Assembly (NCBI RefSeq): GCF_000316605.1
Contig: NC_019683.1
Span: 2,464,036 to 2,528,035 of the forward strand
Direction of reading: 5' to 3'
DNA length: 64,000 bases
DNA from: [Leptolyngbya] sp. PCC 7376
GTDB taxonomy: Bacteria; Cyanobacteriota; Cyanobacteriia; Cyanobacteriales; MRBY01
The notes beneath the pieces were generated by a model. That model did not search any database and was not told where the DNA came from. It saw nothing but the letters and a program-made list of their open reading frames with translations. How positions within the stretch are numbered: position 1 is the stretch's first letter; each line of letters starts with the position of its first letter. A program made the translations under genes and the position numbers. This document shows positions 26,153-36,155 of the stretch, piece by piece.

Positions 26153-27292
26153 ATGAAACAGCGAGTAGGGGTGATCGGTGGCGGTCAACTCGCATGGATG
26201 ATGGGTGCAGAAGCGAAGACATTAGGCCTAGAGCTATGGTTGCAAACTCCGAATGCTAGCGACCCAGCTGTAGCACGGGCAGATAAAACAATATTGGCAG
26301 ATCTACAGGACATTACTGCAACAGCTAAACTTTCAGAAGAATGTGCGGTAGTGACCTTCGAAAATGAATTCGTCGATCTGGAAGCCTTGGGTAAGTTGGC
26401 AGCGCAGGGGGCAAATTTTCGTCCATCATTAGCTTTTCTAGAGCCGCTACTCGATAAATATGATCAGCGTCGCTGCTGTGAAAAATTTAACATCCTAGTA
26501 CCTCACTACCAAGCTTGGTCACTGACGGATGGGCTGCCTGAAGGTTGGCAATATCCCCTCGTTATTAAGGCTCGTCGTCATGGTTACGATGGCAAAGGTA
26601 CGTTTGTAATCAAGAATGAGGCTGAATTAAAGGCTCTCCCGACTGGATTAGAGCAAACGCCTTTATTGTTAGAGGCCTTTGTCCCATTTGAACAAGAATT
26701 GGCAGTCATGGTTGCCCGCAGTGCTTCTGGGGACATACGAGTGTTTCCAGTAGTTGAAACGCAACAGATTCATCAAGTTTGTCATTGGGCGATTGCCCCC
26801 GCAGCCGTCAATAACACAGTAGAAGACAAAGTTATTCATATTGCCCAAACCCTTGCGGAGAATCTTGGATTAGTGGGAATTATGGGCATCGAGTTGTTTT
26901 TAACGCCCGCTGGTGAAGTATTAGTTAACGAGATTGCGCCTCGCACTCACAATTCTGGGCATTTTAGTTTAGATGCTTGTCAAACCTCTCAGTTCGCCAT
27001 GCAACTTCAGGCGATCGCCGGATTACCGTTAGGGAGCCCAGATCTATTAGTGAAGGGAGCAGTGATGGTAAATCTACTGGGCTTTGAGCATAGTGATAGT
27101 GATTATGATCATAAACGGCAAATACTCACTCAGATGCCTGATAGTCATGTCCATTGGTATGGCAAAGCTGGTGCAAGTCCTGGCAGAAAACTTGGCCATG
27201 TGACAATTACCAGTCCGACTGATGACCGTTCAACTCTCATGGCGATCGCCAAAAAAATCGAAAGATTATGGTACGCACAGAGTGATGAATAA
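26153..27292 (+). CDS. purK: 5-(carboxyamino)imidazole ribonucleotide synthase
   Basis: The start MKQRVGVIGGGQLAWMMG at 26153 matches the family; an upstream ATG at 26084 adds 23 unrelated residues. The product has 379 residues. The N-terminal GVIGGGQLAWMM nucleotide-binding turn, the ATP-grasp lysine block VIKARRHGYDGKGTFVIK, and EIAPRTHNSGHFSLDAC, with metal-binding and AIR-contacting residues, identify PurK. It carboxylates AIR with ATP and bicarbonate in purine synthesis. The gene lies between two cNMP-binding genes without obvious functional link. Confidence 0.93.
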   Translation: MKQRVGVIGGGQLAWMMGAEAKTLGLELWLQTPNASDPAVARADKTILADLQDITATAKLSEECAVVTFENEFVDLEALGKLAAQGANFRPSLAFLEPLLDKYDQRRCCEKFNILVPHYQAWSLTDGLPEGWQYPLVIKARRHGYDGKGTFVIKNEAELKALPTGLEQTPLLLEAFVPFEQELAVMVARSASGDIRVFPVVETQQIHQVCHWAIAPAAVNNTVEDKVIHIAQTLAENLGLVGIMGIELFLTPAGEVLVNEIAPRTHNSGHFSLDACQTSQFAMQLQAIAGLPLGSPDLLVKGAVMVNLLGFEHSDSDYDHKRQILTQMPDSHVHWYGKAGASPGRKLGHVTITSPTDDRSTLMAIAKKIERLWYAQSDE

Positions 27293-27359
27293 AGAGTGTT
27301 ATAGACTGTATAGCAACGGTGAGCACAACTAATTTCCCAGCTTGGATTAATCGCACTTC

Positions 27360-28595
27360 ATGGAAACACAGGGACACTACGAAGGACTCAAAAGACGGCG
27401 CGTTTTAGCGGGGGAATTCATCTTTAAAGAGGGTGACCCTGGTGACTATGCCTACATTATTGAAGAGGGAGAAGTTGCCATCTCGACAGTCATTGATGAT
27501 AAGCCCGTTATCCTCAATGTTTTAAAGCAGGGGATCATGTTTGGTGAGCTTGCCCTTGTAGATGGTCGTACCCGTTCTGCTGCCGCCGTTGCCAAGACCG
27601 ACGTTCTCCTCACCATCGTCACAAAAGAGCAAGTTAATATTCGCATTGAATCTGCTGACCCAATCTTACGGATGTTGCTGTTCGTCGTCATGCGTTACTT
27701 CCGTTCGGAAACCTCTTGGCGGATGCATGGCAAACCGCTAGAACCCAAGAGTGAAGACAGTTTAACGCAGCCGGCTATTGACCTCAATCGTCGCATCGAT
27801 CAGGCAGTTGATCTGATTCGCATGGAAAGTGAGCTACGGGTGGCGATCGCCGAAAAGCAATTTTGTCTCCACTATCAGCCCATCGTTAATCTACAGACTG
27901 GGGCGATCGCTGGATTTGAAGCCTTGATCCGTTGGCAAAGCCCTTCGCGAGGATTTATTCGTCCTGATATCTTCATTGCCCTTGCCGAATCAACCTCCTT
28001 AATCTTGCCTATTGGCGAATGGGTAATCGAAGAAAGCGGCAAAGCTCTCAAACGATTTGAAGCGGCTTATCATCAGCCATTATTTATGAGCATTAATATT
28101 GCCAGCCGTCAGATTGAAGAGGCGACATTTACCCGAGCATTAGTCGAAAAAATCAAAGCGTTAGGCATCGCAAATCACCAAATCAAGTTGGAAATTTTAG
28201 AGCGTAGTTTATTCGATAGCGAAGTTGCCCAACGGTGGATTCAAGATGTCCGAAAGCTTGGTTTTTTAGTAGCATTAGATGATTTTGGGACGGGCTATTC
28301 CAGTCTGCAATATCTCAATGATTATCATTTGGATAATATCAAAATCGATAAATCCTTTGTGGATGGACTCGCGACCAAACCCAAAAGTGCAAGTCTCTGT
28401 GCCGCAATGATTAATCTAGCAAAAGCCCTTGAGATGAGTGTCATCGCGGAAGGTATTGAAACAGCAGAGCAGGCAGCAATACTCAAAGATCTCGGTTGTA
28501 CTTTGGGGCAGGGCTATCACTTCTCCCGCCCGAAAATCTTTGAGGAAGCGCTCAGTATTTTAGAAGGGACTCAGCCTTTGCCGATTGTCTCCTAA
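27360..28595 (+). CDS. cNMP-binding domain fused to EAL phosphodiesterase
   Basis: The protein has 411 residues. The N-terminal cNMP domain (about 10-125) has GDYAYIIEEGEVAIS and the cassette FGELALVDGRTRSAAAV. The C-terminal EAL domain (about 160-405) keeps GFEALIRW (E187-A-L189), KLEILERS, LDDFGTGYSSL, IKIDKSFVDGL, VIAEGIETAEQ and GQGYHFSRP, so it looks catalytically competent to hydrolyse c-di-GMP. It plausibly couples cAMP or cGMP level to c-di-GMP turnover. There is no membrane segment. It converges on the GGCT-like gene. Confidence 0.9.
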   Translation: METQGHYEGLKRRRVLAGEFIFKEGDPGDYAYIIEEGEVAISTVIDDKPVILNVLKQGIMFGELALVDGRTRSAAAVAKTDVLLTIVTKEQVNIRIESADPILRMLLFVVMRYFRSETSWRMHGKPLEPKSEDSLTQPAIDLNRRIDQAVDLIRMESELRVAIAEKQFCLHYQPIVNLQTGAIAGFEALIRWQSPSRGFIRPDIFIALAESTSLILPIGEWVIEESGKALKRFEAAYHQPLFMSINIASRQIEEATFTRALVEKIKALGIANHQIKLEILERSLFDSEVAQRWIQDVRKLGFLVALDDFGTGYSSLQYLNDYHLDNIKIDKSFVDGLATKPKSASLCAAMINLAKALEMSVIAEGIETAEQAAILKDLGCTLGQGYHFSRPKIFEEALSILEGTQPLPIVS

Positions 28596-28626
28596 ACAGC
28601 CTGTTTAAGTTGTTGGCGATCGTCTA

Positions 28627-29049
28627 CTACCAAACAGTTTTATTCAGAGCCGTCCCTTGTAATTCTTGGACATGTTCAATGGTCATGATGTAGCCCCAAG
28701 CTTTTGTGAGTGGCGTTTTATCTGGGGTGAAAATTTGGATGCGTTGGCGCTGATATTCGTTTTCTTCTGGCGATCGCCCTTCTTTATATCCTTCCAGCCG
28801 ATCCAATTTCTCTAAAATTCCAACATTTTTAAATTGAAGTAGATATCCTTCCACCCAACCCTCTTCCGACGTCATTGCCGGATAGCCACGGGGATATTTA
28901 TCCGAATAAAACGGAATTTGATATAGTCGCCCTTTGGTCAGAGCAGGGGCTACTGACTGAATTAGACCAGCACAAAATAGCTCGAAATTAACGTGTTCCG
29001 GCTTTAATGTGCCATAGACAAATACCTGTAAAGGTTCGGTTCTCTCCAT
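28627..29049 (-). CDS. Gamma-glutamylcyclotransferase (AIG2-like) family protein
   Basis: The protein has 140 residues. The N-terminal VFVYGTLKPEHVNF is the family's substrate-binding YGTL motif. YPAMTSEEGWVEGYLLQF and LDRLEGY carry the region with the usual catalytic Glu. Members cleave gamma-glutamyl peptides or amines to 5-oxoproline, but the exact substrate is unknown. It is divergent from the response regulator at 29117. Confidence 0.85.
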   Translation of the reverse strand: MERTEPLQVFVYGTLKPEHVNFELFCAGLIQSVAPALTKGRLYQIPFYSDKYPRGYPAMTSEEGWVEGYLLQFKNVGILEKLDRLEGYKEGRSPEENEYQRQRIQIFTPDKTPLTKAWGYIMTIEHVQELQGTALNKTVW

Positions 29050-29116
29050 CTTTCCACACCTAGAACCACCGAAATGAAAGGGATATAATCAACTCATCCC
29101 AAATTCGGCAGAGGCA

Positions 29117-29815
29117 ATGGATAAAACCTACAATATTTTGCTCGTAGATGATGAACCGGGCGTACGTGAGTCTGTACAAGCCTATTTGGATGATGATGAG
29201 AATTTAGCAGTGACGGCGGCGGAAAGTGCGACAAAAGCGTTGGAATTGCTCCAAACTTTTACACCGGATCTCGTGATTTCAGATATTATGATGCCGCAGA
29301 TGAGCGGTTATGATTTCCTCGAAAAACTACGCGAAGATCCTCGTTTTAAGACTTTACCTGTGGTTTTCCTAACAGCACGAGGCATGACCAGTGATCGCAT
29401 TCAGGGTTATCAAGCCGGCTGTGATGCCTATTTACCGAAGCCTTTTGAGCCGGAAGAACTAGAAGCGATTGTTAAAAATCTTTTGACCCGTGACGCGGCG
29501 ATCGCCGAAAGTCAGGGTGGTGGCGACGCAAATCTTGATGGCATTGCCAAAGATCTAAAAGAGATTAAGCAATTCCTTGGCCAACAAAATCAACTGGTCA
29601 CCACACCGCCTCCCCTAAAAATTGACCTGACTCCCCGTGAACAAAGTGTGTTGGATCTTGTGGCGCAGGGTCTAATGAATAAAGAAATTGCCAAGCAGCT
29701 TGAAACCAGTGTCCGTAACGTTGAGAAATACGTCAGTCGTCTCTTCGGTAAGACAGGTACTAATAGCCGTACCGAATTGGTTCGCTATGCACTCAAGCAT
29801 GGTTTAACGCAGTAA
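29117..29815 (+). CDS. Response regulator, REC + LuxR-type HTH (Rre1/Ycf29-like)
   Basis: The protein has 232 residues. The receiver domain (about 5-125) has DDE at 11-13, phospho-acceptor D56 in VISDIMMPQMSGYDF and the Lys in LPKPFEPEE. A linker precedes the HTH (about 170-232): LTPREQSVLDLVAQGLMNKE with RNVEKYVSRLFGKTGTNSRT. The sequence style, including LTARGMTSDRIQGYQAGCDA, is that of cyanobacterial Rre1 and algal Ycf29, stress-responsive regulators paired with Hik2-type kinases. No kinase is adjacent. It heads a run with DUF3288 and pyrFE. Confidence 0.88.
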   Translation: MDKTYNILLVDDEPGVRESVQAYLDDDENLAVTAAESATKALELLQTFTPDLVISDIMMPQMSGYDFLEKLREDPRFKTLPVVFLTARGMTSDRIQGYQAGCDAYLPKPFEPEELEAIVKNLLTRDAAIAESQGGGDANLDGIAKDLKEIKQFLGQQNQLVTTPPPLKIDLTPREQSVLDLVAQGLMNKEIAKQLETSVRNVEKYVSRLFGKTGTNSRTELVRYALKHGLTQ

Positions 29816-29830
29816 TTTATCCGCAATCTT

Positions 29831-30115
29831 ATGCCCCAAGATCAAGTTCATCCCCAAGCTAATCGCGATCGCCTCGTGATTGATCAGCTTCTGAAAGGTA
29901 ATCCGACAGAACATCATTTAGTTGAATTAGCGCGACTGCATATCCGTTATAAAGGCTTTCCGGGAGCACGGGAAATTCAGCAGGATTTGAAATTGCTATT
30001 TCAGCAGTGGGGCTTAACGGAAGAAGCATTATTTGCCACAACCCGCGAAATTCATAGCTCTGGGCGTGCCTATAGCCATCTACGTCAAGGGGAGGATCTT
30101 CAAGATTGGAGCTAA
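29831..30115 (+). CDS. DUF3288 family protein
   Basis: The protein has 94 residues. DQVHPQANRDRLVIDQLLKG, LVELARLHIRYKGFPGAREI and the aromatic C-terminus match a small cyanobacterial family of unknown function. It starts 15 bases after the response regulator stop and its last codons overlap the pyrFE start by 10 bases, so the three genes look translationally coupled. Confidence 0.82.
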   Translation: MPQDQVHPQANRDRLVIDQLLKGNPTEHHLVELARLHIRYKGFPGAREIQQDLKLLFQQWGLTEEALFATTREIHSSGRAYSHLRQGEDLQDWS

Positions 30116-31554
30116 ATTATTCGCAATTTAACGATAAGCTCACGGCGGCGATCACCCGTAACCAGACCATTCTGATTGCTGGACTTGATCCAAATCCCGA
30201 AATGTTACCCATAGCTTTTAATAGTGGGAATTTGCTGGTCGATTTAGAAAAGTGGTTACTCGGCATTATTGAGCAAACATCAAATCTTGTTTGTGCCTAC
30301 AAACCAACTCTCGGTTTTTACCAAGCCTTTGGGGTGGCAGGATTTGAATTGTTGAGCAAAGTTTTAGAGAAAATCCCCGCTGAGTTACCCGTCATTCTCG
30401 ATGCAAAACAAGCAGATCTGAATACCAGCACAATTTTCGCAAAGACAATTTTCAAAACTTGGAATGTCGATGCAGTGACTCTTAGTCCATACCCCGGACA
30501 GGATCACATCGCCCCATTTTTGCTCTACCCCGACAAAGCCGTTTTTTTGCAATGCCGTACTTCCAACCCTGGTGCTCTTAGCATTCAAGCCTACCCCGAT
30601 CTAGAAACGCCATTTTATCTTCACCTAGTCAAAGAAACAAAACAGTGGGGGACACCAGAACAAGTAGCTCTCGAAATTGGTGGCGATCGCCCAGAAACCT
30701 TTGCGCGGGTGAGAAAAATTGCCCCAGAGAGATGGATATTAGCGCGGAGTATTTGGCAAGATAAACATCCTCTCGAAGATATTTTGCAGGCAGGCTTGAA
30801 TAGTAATGGCTCAGGACTTTTAATTCCGGTGCCGAATGACTTTTTAAGCCAAGAGAATTGCACTCAAACGGTTGATAATTTACGCCAGAGAATTGAATCA
30901 ATTCGTACACCATTTATTCCTGATCAAGCAAGCTGTGATATTTGGAAAACCGAACTAAAGTTTCCGAACCGTCACCCCCAAGAAAAGCTCATTTTGCAGC
31001 TATTTGATCTAGGTTGTTTAATGTTTGGGGAATATGTACAGGCTTCTGGCGCAACGTTTTCTTATTACATCGATTTGCGGAAAATCATTTCAAATCCACA
31101 GGTTTTTAATGAAGTTCTCAAAGCCTATGCTGAGATTGTCGAAAAGCTGGATTTTGATCGTGTTGCAGGGATTCCTTATGGGTCTTTGCCGACAGCAACG
31201 GGCTTGGCTTTAAAACTAAAAACACCAATGATTTTTCCGCGCAAAGAAGTTAAAGCCCACGGCACAAGGCGATTAATTGAAGGACATTTTGAAAAGGGTG
31301 AAACCATTGCCGTGATCGATGACATTTTAATTAGCGGCAAAAGTATCGTTGAAGGCGCACAAAAACTTGAATCGGCAGGTCTTGTGGTGAAAGATATGGT
31401 GGTACTCATCGACCATGAAGGTGGCGTCAAAGATCGCATTAAAGCTCAGGGTTACAACGCCTATTCAGTGTTGACCATTTCTGAAATTACGGAAACACTT
31501 TTCGATACAGGGCGCATCACCAAGGAACAATACGATAGCTTGACGCAACATTAA
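30106..31554 (+). CDS. pyrFE: Bifunctional OMP decarboxylase / orotate phosphoribosyltransferase
   Basis: The protein has 482 residues. The likely start is TTG at 30106, with AGGGGAGG about 10 bases upstream; the next ATG lies inside the decarboxylase domain. Residues about 1-275 form OMP decarboxylase, with the D-x-K-x-x-D catalytic array at 99-104 (DAKQAD). Residues about 285-482 form orotate phosphoribosyltransferase, with the PRPP loop AVIDDILISGKSIVEGA at about 402-418. The fusion order is the reverse of animal UMP synthase and is usual for cyanobacteria. It makes UMP from orotate. Confidence 0.92.
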   Translation: MELNYSQFNDKLTAAITRNQTILIAGLDPNPEMLPIAFNSGNLLVDLEKWLLGIIEQTSNLVCAYKPTLGFYQAFGVAGFELLSKVLEKIPAELPVILDAKQADLNTSTIFAKTIFKTWNVDAVTLSPYPGQDHIAPFLLYPDKAVFLQCRTSNPGALSIQAYPDLETPFYLHLVKETKQWGTPEQVALEIGGDRPETFARVRKIAPERWILARSIWQDKHPLEDILQAGLNSNGSGLLIPVPNDFLSQENCTQTVDNLRQRIESIRTPFIPDQASCDIWKTELKFPNRHPQEKLILQLFDLGCLMFGEYVQASGATFSYYIDLRKIISNPQVFNEVLKAYAEIVEKLDFDRVAGIPYGSLPTATGLALKLKTPMIFPRKEVKAHGTRRLIEGHFEKGETIAVIDDILISGKSIVEGAQKLESAGLVVKDMVVLIDHEGGVKDRIKAQGYNAYSVLTISEITETLFDTGRITKEQYDSLTQH

Positions 31555-31619
31555 TTCTGTCAACCAACGGCTTTTTTGATTACCTTAGGAAAGGTCTGAC
31601 ATTTAAGTGAAATTTGCCG

Positions 31620-32843
31620 ATGGGATTACACGTTCTCGAACATCTACAAATGGCGATCGCCACCTTGCGTACCAACAAAATGCGCAGTGGCCTAACCATG
31701 TTGGGCATTATTATCGGCAATGCTTCTGTAATTGCGATGGTGGGATTGGGGCAAGGCGCTCAAAAACTTGCCGCCGAAGAATTTGAATCCCTCGGCTCCA
31801 ACGTCCTATTTATCATCCCTGGCTCCCGAGCTGCCCAACGCACCACCATTGATCTCCCGAAAACCCTTGTTTGGGAAGATGCCAAGGCGATCGCCGAACA
31901 GGTGCCAAATGTGGCAGGCGTTGCCCCTCAGATTAATGGACGCGGTAATGTGCGCTTTCGCGGGGTCAATAAAGAATCATTGATTGTCGGTGTCACGCCA
32001 GAATTTCCAGACGTGCGGGAATTTATTTTGGGTCGGGGTCGTTTTGTCGTCGAAGATGATCTTAAACGCAATAAACGTATTGCTGTGGTTGGCTCAGAGA
32101 TTGTCGAAGAGATGTTTCAAAATGTCGATCCAGTGGGACAAAAAATCCGTGTGCGCAATATCTCTTTCGATATCGTCGGCGTAATGGAAGAAAAGGGCGC
32201 ATCTCTTGGCACGAACCTCGATAACGCTGTTTATATTCCGCTGACGACCATGGCCAATCAAGTGGTGGGACGGACATCGCCCTTTGGTACAGAAGTCACG
32301 TTTATTTCCGTATCTGGTGAGCGGGAAGATCGAGTTCGCGCCATGACATTTCAGATCGAAAATCTTCTGCGTCTCCGCCACCAAATTGTTGATGAGGATG
32401 ATTTTAGTGTGCAATCCCAACAAGATCTCCTCGCAGTCGCCAATACCATTACTGGAGCACTCACCACTATGCTCGCGGCGATCGCCGGAATTTCCCTCCT
32501 TGTTGGCGGCATTGGCATCATGAATATTATGTTGGTATCTGTGACAGAAAGAACTAGTGAAATCGGTCTCCGCAAAGCTCTCGGCGCAACCCAAGAAGAT
32601 GTCCTCTTTCAGTTCCTTATCGAATCGGTTATCCTTGCTGCCATTGGCGGCGCATTCGGAACGAGCCTCGGACTCGGTGGCATTATCCTCACAAACACTT
32701 TTACCCCTTTAGCTGCTCCCATCTCCGCAAACACCATTCTCATCGCGGTGGGAGTATCCGGTGGTATTGGTCTATTTTTTGGTGTCTTTCCAGCTCGCCA
32801 AGCTGCAAGACTCGACCCGATTGTTGCCCTCAGATCTGAGTAA
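31620..32843 (+). CDS. MacB/FtsX-type ABC transporter permease
   Basis: The protein has about 407 residues from the ATG at 31620; a TTG at 31614 is in frame. An N-terminal membrane helix (about 20-42) begins LRTNKMRSGLTMLGIIIGNA, the typical MacB opening. A periplasmic MacB-PCD domain follows (about 45-245), then three C-terminal helices with GIGIMNIMLVSVTERTSEIG and LRKALGAT, and PARQAARLDPIVALR at the end. It probably works with a LolD-like ATPase and a membrane-fusion protein that are not next to it. The cargo is unknown. Confidence 0.88.
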   Translation: MGLHVLEHLQMAIATLRTNKMRSGLTMLGIIIGNASVIAMVGLGQGAQKLAAEEFESLGSNVLFIIPGSRAAQRTTIDLPKTLVWEDAKAIAEQVPNVAGVAPQINGRGNVRFRGVNKESLIVGVTPEFPDVREFILGRGRFVVEDDLKRNKRIAVVGSEIVEEMFQNVDPVGQKIRVRNISFDIVGVMEEKGASLGTNLDNAVYIPLTTMANQVVGRTSPFGTEVTFISVSGEREDRVRAMTFQIENLLRLRHQIVDEDDFSVQSQQDLLAVANTITGALTTMLAAIAGISLLVGGIGIMNIMLVSVTERTSEIGLRKALGATQEDVLFQFLIESVILAAIGGAFGTSLGLGGIILTNTFTPLAAPISANTILIAVGVSGGIGLFFGVFPARQAARLDPIVALRSE

Positions 32844-32943
32844 TTTTCTTTGGCGAATAAATTCACTTTGCCTTGCATCATGTCGTGAATTGAGAAAGTT
32901 AGTGGAATTTCAAGACTAAAATTTCCCATCAAACTATATCTGC

Positions 32944-32949
32944 TATACT
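32944..32949 (+). promoter_or_regulatory. Extended -10 of the tRNA-Arg promoter
   Basis: TGCTATACT has a TGn extension and a TATACT hexamer 20 bases before the tRNA. No good -35 is visible at the usual distance, as expected for an extended -10 promoter. Confidence 0.5.
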
Positions 32950-32969
32950 TTTATTTGCTAAAAATGCGT

Positions 32970-33042
<73 letters not shown>

Positions 33043-33064
33043 TTTCTTCGACAATTTGCACTCT

Positions 33065-36000
33065 ATGGCAGTTTTACACGGAACTTGGATCGCTCAAGGA
33101 CAACAGTCTTACTTTTTCCTGTGGGGTGAAGTTTGGCGCAGTTCGTCTGAGATTGAACCGCCACTCCATCCATTTACCTGCGATCGCCCTTCCCTAAAAG
33201 CTGTTCTAGAAGAGTACAAAATCACGCTACCAGAGGCTGCTGAATGGCAAACCACCGAATTCACACTGCCCTCAAAAAAAGCGACTAAAACCAAAGCCGC
33301 ATTCCCTTTACTGTCAAACCAAGAGACATTACCCGGTAAAACCACCCTCTACATGGAGACATGGCAGATTGAGGGTTTCGCGTTGAATGCTAGACAAACC
33401 GCCAAAATTCTTGGGCAATTTCCCCTCAGCTCTGATGCATTGGCAGGGGAATTGCAATTTTATTTACAGGTGTATCGCTGGAGTTTAGCGCTCCTCATTC
33501 GCCAAAAGTTTTTACCCCATGTGATTGAACTCGAAAATGGCGAACATCTCGCAACCTGGGTACCGCTACTAGATAGCGTGGCAGAGCAGCAGCAATTTGC
33601 GCAGTTTTTACAGTTCATGCCAGAAATCTGTGCCACACCAGATTTAAAGGAGAAAATTCTCCTCAGTTTTCTGACGCAGATGGTGGATGCTCAGATTCGT
33701 CCCCACGCCAAACCACTCCAGAATTTCCCGAAAAATGCGGTTTCTCTTCCTTGGGCCAATCGCCTCGCTAAAGCTAAACCAATTTTTGAACTCGATGGGC
33801 GATCGCCTCAACAATTACGCCACGCTTACGAAAGCTGGACATTCCCAGTGCGGGAGCATTTGGTACAACCCCCAGAATTTGCACTGAATCAGTCATTATT
33901 TCGGACATGTTTTCAATTAGTACCACCAGAAGAAGGCAAAGAAACATGGTCATTGAATTATGGGTTGCAAGCTCTGGGTAATGACGAAGAAGTCATTAGC
34001 GCTAAACATATTTGGACAGATACAGCTCAACCCCAAGAAATTTTGCTGAAGGGATTAGGCTTTGCGTCGCGTTTTTATACGCCAATTATTGACAGTTTAG
34101 AAACATCTCAACCCGTCGCCTGTGAACTGGATGCGATTCAAGCATATGAGTTTATTCGTTCCATAGCATGGCAGCTCCAAGATAAAGGTTTAGGGGTGAT
34201 TTTGCCGCCAGGACTGGAAGCTGGGGCAAAGGAAGCAAGACTTGGGGTCAAGATTTCCGCGAAGGTTAAGGATGAAGATCGCCTCAATTTGCAAAGTTTA
34301 TTGCAGTATCAACTTAATGTAGCTGTGGGTGATACAACCCTTACAGAAAAAGAATTTGCGCAATTATTAGATCGGCGATCGCCTTTAGTCGAAGTAGGCG
34401 GGCAATGGCTAGCATTACAACCAACGGATGTGCGAGCGGCTCAGGAAGTTTATAAATTTAAGACCAATGCTCAGGAATTGCGAGTAGAAGATGCCCTGCG
34501 ATTTAGCTCTGAGGATGGCCAAATGTTTGCAAAATTGCCAGTGGTTGGGTTCGATGCATCAGGCATTTTAAAGGAACTCATTTCCCACCTCACCACCAAC
34601 GAAAGTTTAGAACTCCTCGACGTTCCCAAGGATCTTAAAGGCACACTCCGGCCTTATCAACAGAAAGGAATGAGCTGGCTCAATTTCTTGCAGCAGTGGG
34701 GTTTGGGCGCTTGCTTGGCGGATGATATGGGATTAGGTAAAACCATGCAGTCTATCGCTTTTCTCCTCAAACTCAAGGAGGAAAAGAAGTTCAAACAGCC
34801 TGTCCTTTTAGTTTGTCCGACCTCAGTGGTTAGTAATTGGGAGCGGGAAATCCAGAAATTTGCACCGACTCTCAGCGCGATTATTCACCATGGCGATCGC
34901 CGCAAAAAAGGGAAAGCTTTTGCGGCCCAAGCGAAAAAATTCAATGTGATTTTGACGAGTTATTCGTTAGTATTCCGCGATAAAAAGGATTTAGCAGGCG
35001 TGCCGTGGCAAGGCATTATTCTTGACGAAGCGCAGAATATAAAAAACCCTCAAGCAAAGCAATCCCAAGCCGTACGGGAATTGGATGCGGGTTTCAAAAT
35101 TGCCCTCACAGGTACACCCGTAGAAAATCGTCTAAAAGAACTCTGGTCAATCCTCGATTTTCTGAACCCAGGCTTTCTCGGCAATCAACAATTTTTCCAA
35201 CGCCGCTTTGCCATTCCCATTGAAAAATACGGCGATCGCCAAACCTTAAATTCATTGCGACAGTTAACGCAACCATTTATTTTGCGACGACTGAAAACGG
35301 ATAAAACGATTATTCAAGACCTGCCCGAAAAACAGGAAATGGAAATCTTTTGTAGCCTCTCCAAGGATCAAGCAAATCTTTATCAAAAACTAGTCGATCA
35401 ATCCCTAGAAGAAATTGAAGGAACTGATGGCATTAAGCGACGCGGCTTAATTTTGACCCTATTGCTTCGCCTCAAACAACTTTGCAACCATCCAGCTCTT
35501 TTACAGAAAAAACCAGCCCTTTCCCAACATTTTGCACTGCGTTCCGGTAAGCTCCAACGCTTGGAAGAAATGCTGGAAGAGCTCATTACTGAAGGCGATC
35601 GCGCGTTAATTTTCACGCAATTTTCTGAATGGGGGAAACTCCTCAAACCCTATCTAGAAGAGCGTCTTGGCAAAGAAGTTTTATTTCTCTATGGCGCAAC
35701 CAAACGAGAAGTCCGCCAACAAATGTGCGATCGCTTCCAGAATGACCCAAATGCTCCCCATGTCTTCATCTTGTCTCTCAAAGCAGGTGGAACTGGTTTA
35801 AACTTGACCCGCGCCAATCACGTTTTCCATGTGGATCGTTGGTGGAATCCCGCTGTCGAAAATCAAGCCACAGACCGAGCTTTTCGCATTGGCCAAAAGA
35901 AAAATGTTCAGGTTCACAAATTCGTTTCAACAGGCACTCTCGAAGAAAAAATTAGTGCCATGATTGCGAGCAAAAAAGAACTTGCTGAACAAACTGTTAA

Positions 36001-36088
36001 TGCTGGCGAAAACTGGGTCACTGAACTCGACACCAACCAATTGCGAGACTTATTGCTCCTTGACCGCGATCGCCTGATTGAAGATTAA
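33065..36088 (+). CDS. SNF2-family DNA helicase/ATPase
   Basis: The protein is about 1007 residues from ATG 33065 (MAVLHGTWIAQGQQSYFFLW, the family's usual start). An N-terminal SNF2-associated region (DUF3670-like) covers about 1-500. The ATPase core has LADDMGLGKTMQ (Walker A, about 551-562), ILDEAQNIKNP and ALTGTPVENRLKELWSIL. The C-terminal helicase lobe has LSLKAGGTGLNLTRANHVFH and TDRAFRIGQKKNVQVHKF. It is a double-stranded DNA translocase of Rad54/HepA type; its substrate complex is unknown. Because the start lies 22 bases after tRNA-Arg, the promoter is within or before the tRNA. Confidence 0.9.
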   Translation: MAVLHGTWIAQGQQSYFFLWGEVWRSSSEIEPPLHPFTCDRPSLKAVLEEYKITLPEAAEWQTTEFTLPSKKATKTKAAFPLLSNQETLPGKTTLYMETWQIEGFALNARQTAKILGQFPLSSDALAGELQFYLQVYRWSLALLIRQKFLPHVIELENGEHLATWVPLLDSVAEQQQFAQFLQFMPEICATPDLKEKILLSFLTQMVDAQIRPHAKPLQNFPKNAVSLPWANRLAKAKPIFELDGRSPQQLRHAYESWTFPVREHLVQPPEFALNQSLFRTCFQLVPPEEGKETWSLNYGLQALGNDEEVISAKHIWTDTAQPQEILLKGLGFASRFYTPIIDSLETSQPVACELDAIQAYEFIRSIAWQLQDKGLGVILPPGLEAGAKEARLGVKISAKVKDEDRLNLQSLLQYQLNVAVGDTTLTEKEFAQLLDRRSPLVEVGGQWLALQPTDVRAAQEVYKFKTNAQELRVEDALRFSSEDGQMFAKLPVVGFDASGILKELISHLTTNESLELLDVPKDLKGTLRPYQQKGMSWLNFLQQWGLGACLADDMGLGKTMQSIAFLLKLKEEKKFKQPVLLVCPTSVVSNWEREIQKFAPTLSAIIHHGDRRKKGKAFAAQAKKFNVILTSYSLVFRDKKDLAGVPWQGIILDEAQNIKNPQAKQSQAVRELDAGFKIALTGTPVENRLKELWSILDFLNPGFLGNQQFFQRRFAIPIEKYGDRQTLNSLRQLTQPFILRRLKTDKTIIQDLPEKQEMEIFCSLSKDQANLYQKLVDQSLEEIEGTDGIKRRGLILTLLLRLKQLCNHPALLQKKPALSQHFALRSGKLQRLEEMLEELITEGDRALIFTQFSEWGKLLKPYLEERLGKEVLFLYGATKREVRQQMCDRFQNDPNAPHVFILSLKAGGTGLNLTRANHVFHVDRWWNPAVENQATDRAFRIGQKKNVQVHKFVSTGTLEEKISAMIASKKELAEQTVNAGENWVTELDTNQLRDLLLLDRDRLIED

Positions 36089-36155
36089 ATGGGGTTTTCC
36101 CAGTGAACGTTTATAATGGGATATTAAGCAAAAAGTACTCGTCACAACAGATAGA

